From NCBI RefSeq assembly GCF_014237835.1, contig NZ_JACJVI010000003.1, positions 372,001 through 436,000 of the forward strand: DNA of 64,000 bases, given 5' to 3'. Under the pieces are notes generated by a model, which worked only from the letters and a program-made list of their open reading frames with translations, ran no database searches and was not told where the DNA came from. Positions within the stretch are counted from its first letter, which is position 1, and each line of letters begins with the position of its first letter. Positions 63,412-64,000 of this stretch are shown here, piece after piece. The position numbers were made by a program, and so were the translations under genes. Source of the DNA: Rhizobium sp. AQ_MP. GTDB taxonomy: Bacteria; Pseudomonadota; Alphaproteobacteria; Rhizobiales; Rhizobiaceae.

Positions 63412-63421
63412 ATGCTACTGC

Positions 63422-64000
63422 CTACCTATTCTTCCCCGGCACCCACAGAATATCCGCCCGACCACCATCATTCGCGTGCCGCGCTGCGATGAACAGAAAA
63501 TCCGACAGACGGTTCACGTATTTCAGCGCCGGTTCGCCGACTTCCTCGCCGTCGAAACGGGAGAGTTCGACCATGATGCGTTCGGCACGCCGCGCGGTGG
63601 TGCGGGCGAGGTGCAGATAGGCGGCGGCCGGTGTGCCGCCGGGCAGGATGAAGGATTTGAGCGGGTCGAGATCGGCGTTCAGCTGGTCGATCTCGTTTTC
63701 GATCCGGTCCACCTGCGCCTCGATCACGCGCAGCGGTTCGTAGGAGAGAACCTCGCCGGTTTCGGGTGCGGCCAGATCGGCGCCGAGGTCGAAGAGATCG
63801 TTCTGGATGCGCATCAGCATGGCGTCGAGCTCGGGCATCTCGGCCGTATGCAGCCGGGCAATGCCGATCGCCGAATTGGTTTCGTCGATCGTGCCATAGG
63901 CATCGACGCGCAGGTCATGCTTCAGGCGGCGCGGGCCGGTCACGAGTGCCGTGGTGCCGTCGTCGCCGGTGCGGGTGTAGATCTTGTTGAGCTTGACCAT
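63422..64000 (-). CDS. PduO-type ATP:cob(I)alamin adenosyltransferase
   Basis: 192 residues, complete: the ATG is the last three bases of the window. Family motifs: MVKLNKIYTRTGDDGTTAL at the N-terminus (ATP binding), VDAYGTIDETNSAIG near 33, and the C-terminal RRAERIMVELSRF and YVNRLSDFLFIAAR. It adenylates the cobalt of corrinoids to make the B12 coenzyme. The upstream region lies outside the window, so a cobalamin riboswitch cannot be judged. Confidence 0.96.
   Translation of the reverse strand: MVKLNKIYTRTGDDGTTALVTGPRRLKHDLRVDAYGTIDETNSAIGIARLHTAEMPELDAMLMRIQNDLFDLGADLAAPETGEVLSYEPLRVIEAQVDRIENEIDQLNADLDPLKSFILPGGTPAAAYLHLARTTARRAERIMVELSRFDGEEVGEPALKYVNRLSDFLFIAARHANDGGRADILWVPGKNR

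Larger units (their letters stand above)
63192..63421. other. Gene-free region right part, before the adenosyltransferase stop
   Basis: Holds palindromes at 63216 and 63388 and otherwise nothing recognisable; it is the 3' flank of the leftward adenosyltransferase gene. A second TTCTCCCCC/GGGGGAGAA palindrome sits 11 bases from that stop codon and could be its mRNA-end hairpin. Confidence 0.5.

Overview
The window looks like a chromosomal segment from an alphaproteobacterium of the Rhizobiales, most likely Rhizobiaceae. The evidence is high GC with strong third-position bias (long mirror-image open frames lie opposite many genes), an ALA-synthase-type HemA, aerobic CobS/CobT cobaltochelatase, TIGR02302 and DUF2125 proteins, EcfG-type (GGAAC-N18/19-TT) promoters and a RIME-like intergenic palindrome. 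Almost everything is housekeeping. There is no prophage, insertion sequence, CRISPR array or rRNA operon; the only RNA gene I can name is tRNA-Arg(CCT).

Layout. 1-2.1 kb: 5' part of tamA (outer-membrane assembly) and a glycine-zipper lipoprotein. 2.4-6.3 kb: a three-gene molybdenum hydroxylase operon of the form II CO-dehydrogenase type (coxS-coxL-coxM order) with structured intergenic DNA. 6.3-7.8 kb: hemA behind an FNR/FixK-like box. 7.8-8.8 kb: an HTH/PIN toxin-antitoxin pair. 9-12.1 kb: dxr and a P1B-type metal ATPase without a metal-binding N-terminal domain. 12.1-17.1 kb: a general-stress-response island with an ECF sigma factor translationally coupled to topoisomerase IB, BON and YciE/YciF proteins, several small proteins including a possible NepR-like anti-sigma factor, and six matches to the EcfG promoter within 3.5 kb; then tRNA-Arg. 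17.1-27.7 kb: M20 amidohydrolase, D,D-carboxypeptidase, CobW-family GTPase, tusA, YafK-type L,D-transpeptidase, accA, xerD, an overlooked 50-residue membrane protein, aroK-aroB and a CNNM/CorC protein. 27.7-33.9 kb: bolA, a J-domain protein, cobS-cobT, a phytase-like lipoprotein, a YhhQ-type transporter and rpmB. 34-43.8 kb: a DUF3108 protein, EamA exporter, YhhN, a DUF985 cupin, gloB, a methyltransferase, hisC-tyrC, a DUF2125 protein, ChaC, plsC and a YdcF protein. 43.9-47.6 kb: ftsE-ftsX, hpt and a CpdR-like receiver. 47.6-54.1 kb: a TIGR02302 protein with a GQQ tract, lptM-lysA, argH and tlpA. 54.2-62 kb: sulfate transport sbp-cysT-cysW-cysA, hbdA, etfB-etfA (with an inserted RIME-like palindrome and a LiuR-like operator) and a rhomboid protease. 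62-63.4 kb: a gene-free stretch full of palindromes with a possible structured RNA. 63.4-64 kb: PduO-type cobalamin adenosyltransferase.

Connections. The general-stress island has the most internal logic: a sigma factor with its own EcfG-type promoter sits among small genes carrying the same promoter. CobS/CobT and the adenosyltransferase are separate steps of aerobic B12 biosynthesis; cobN is not in the window. hbdA and etfBA fit acyl-CoA oxidation. aroK-aroB, hisC-tyrC, lysA, argH and the sulfate transporter form a scattered amino-acid and sulfur group. The most interesting material is the stress island, the palindromic elements inside operons (coxS/coxL, sbp/cysT, etfB/etfA) and the structured region at 62.3-63.0 kb.
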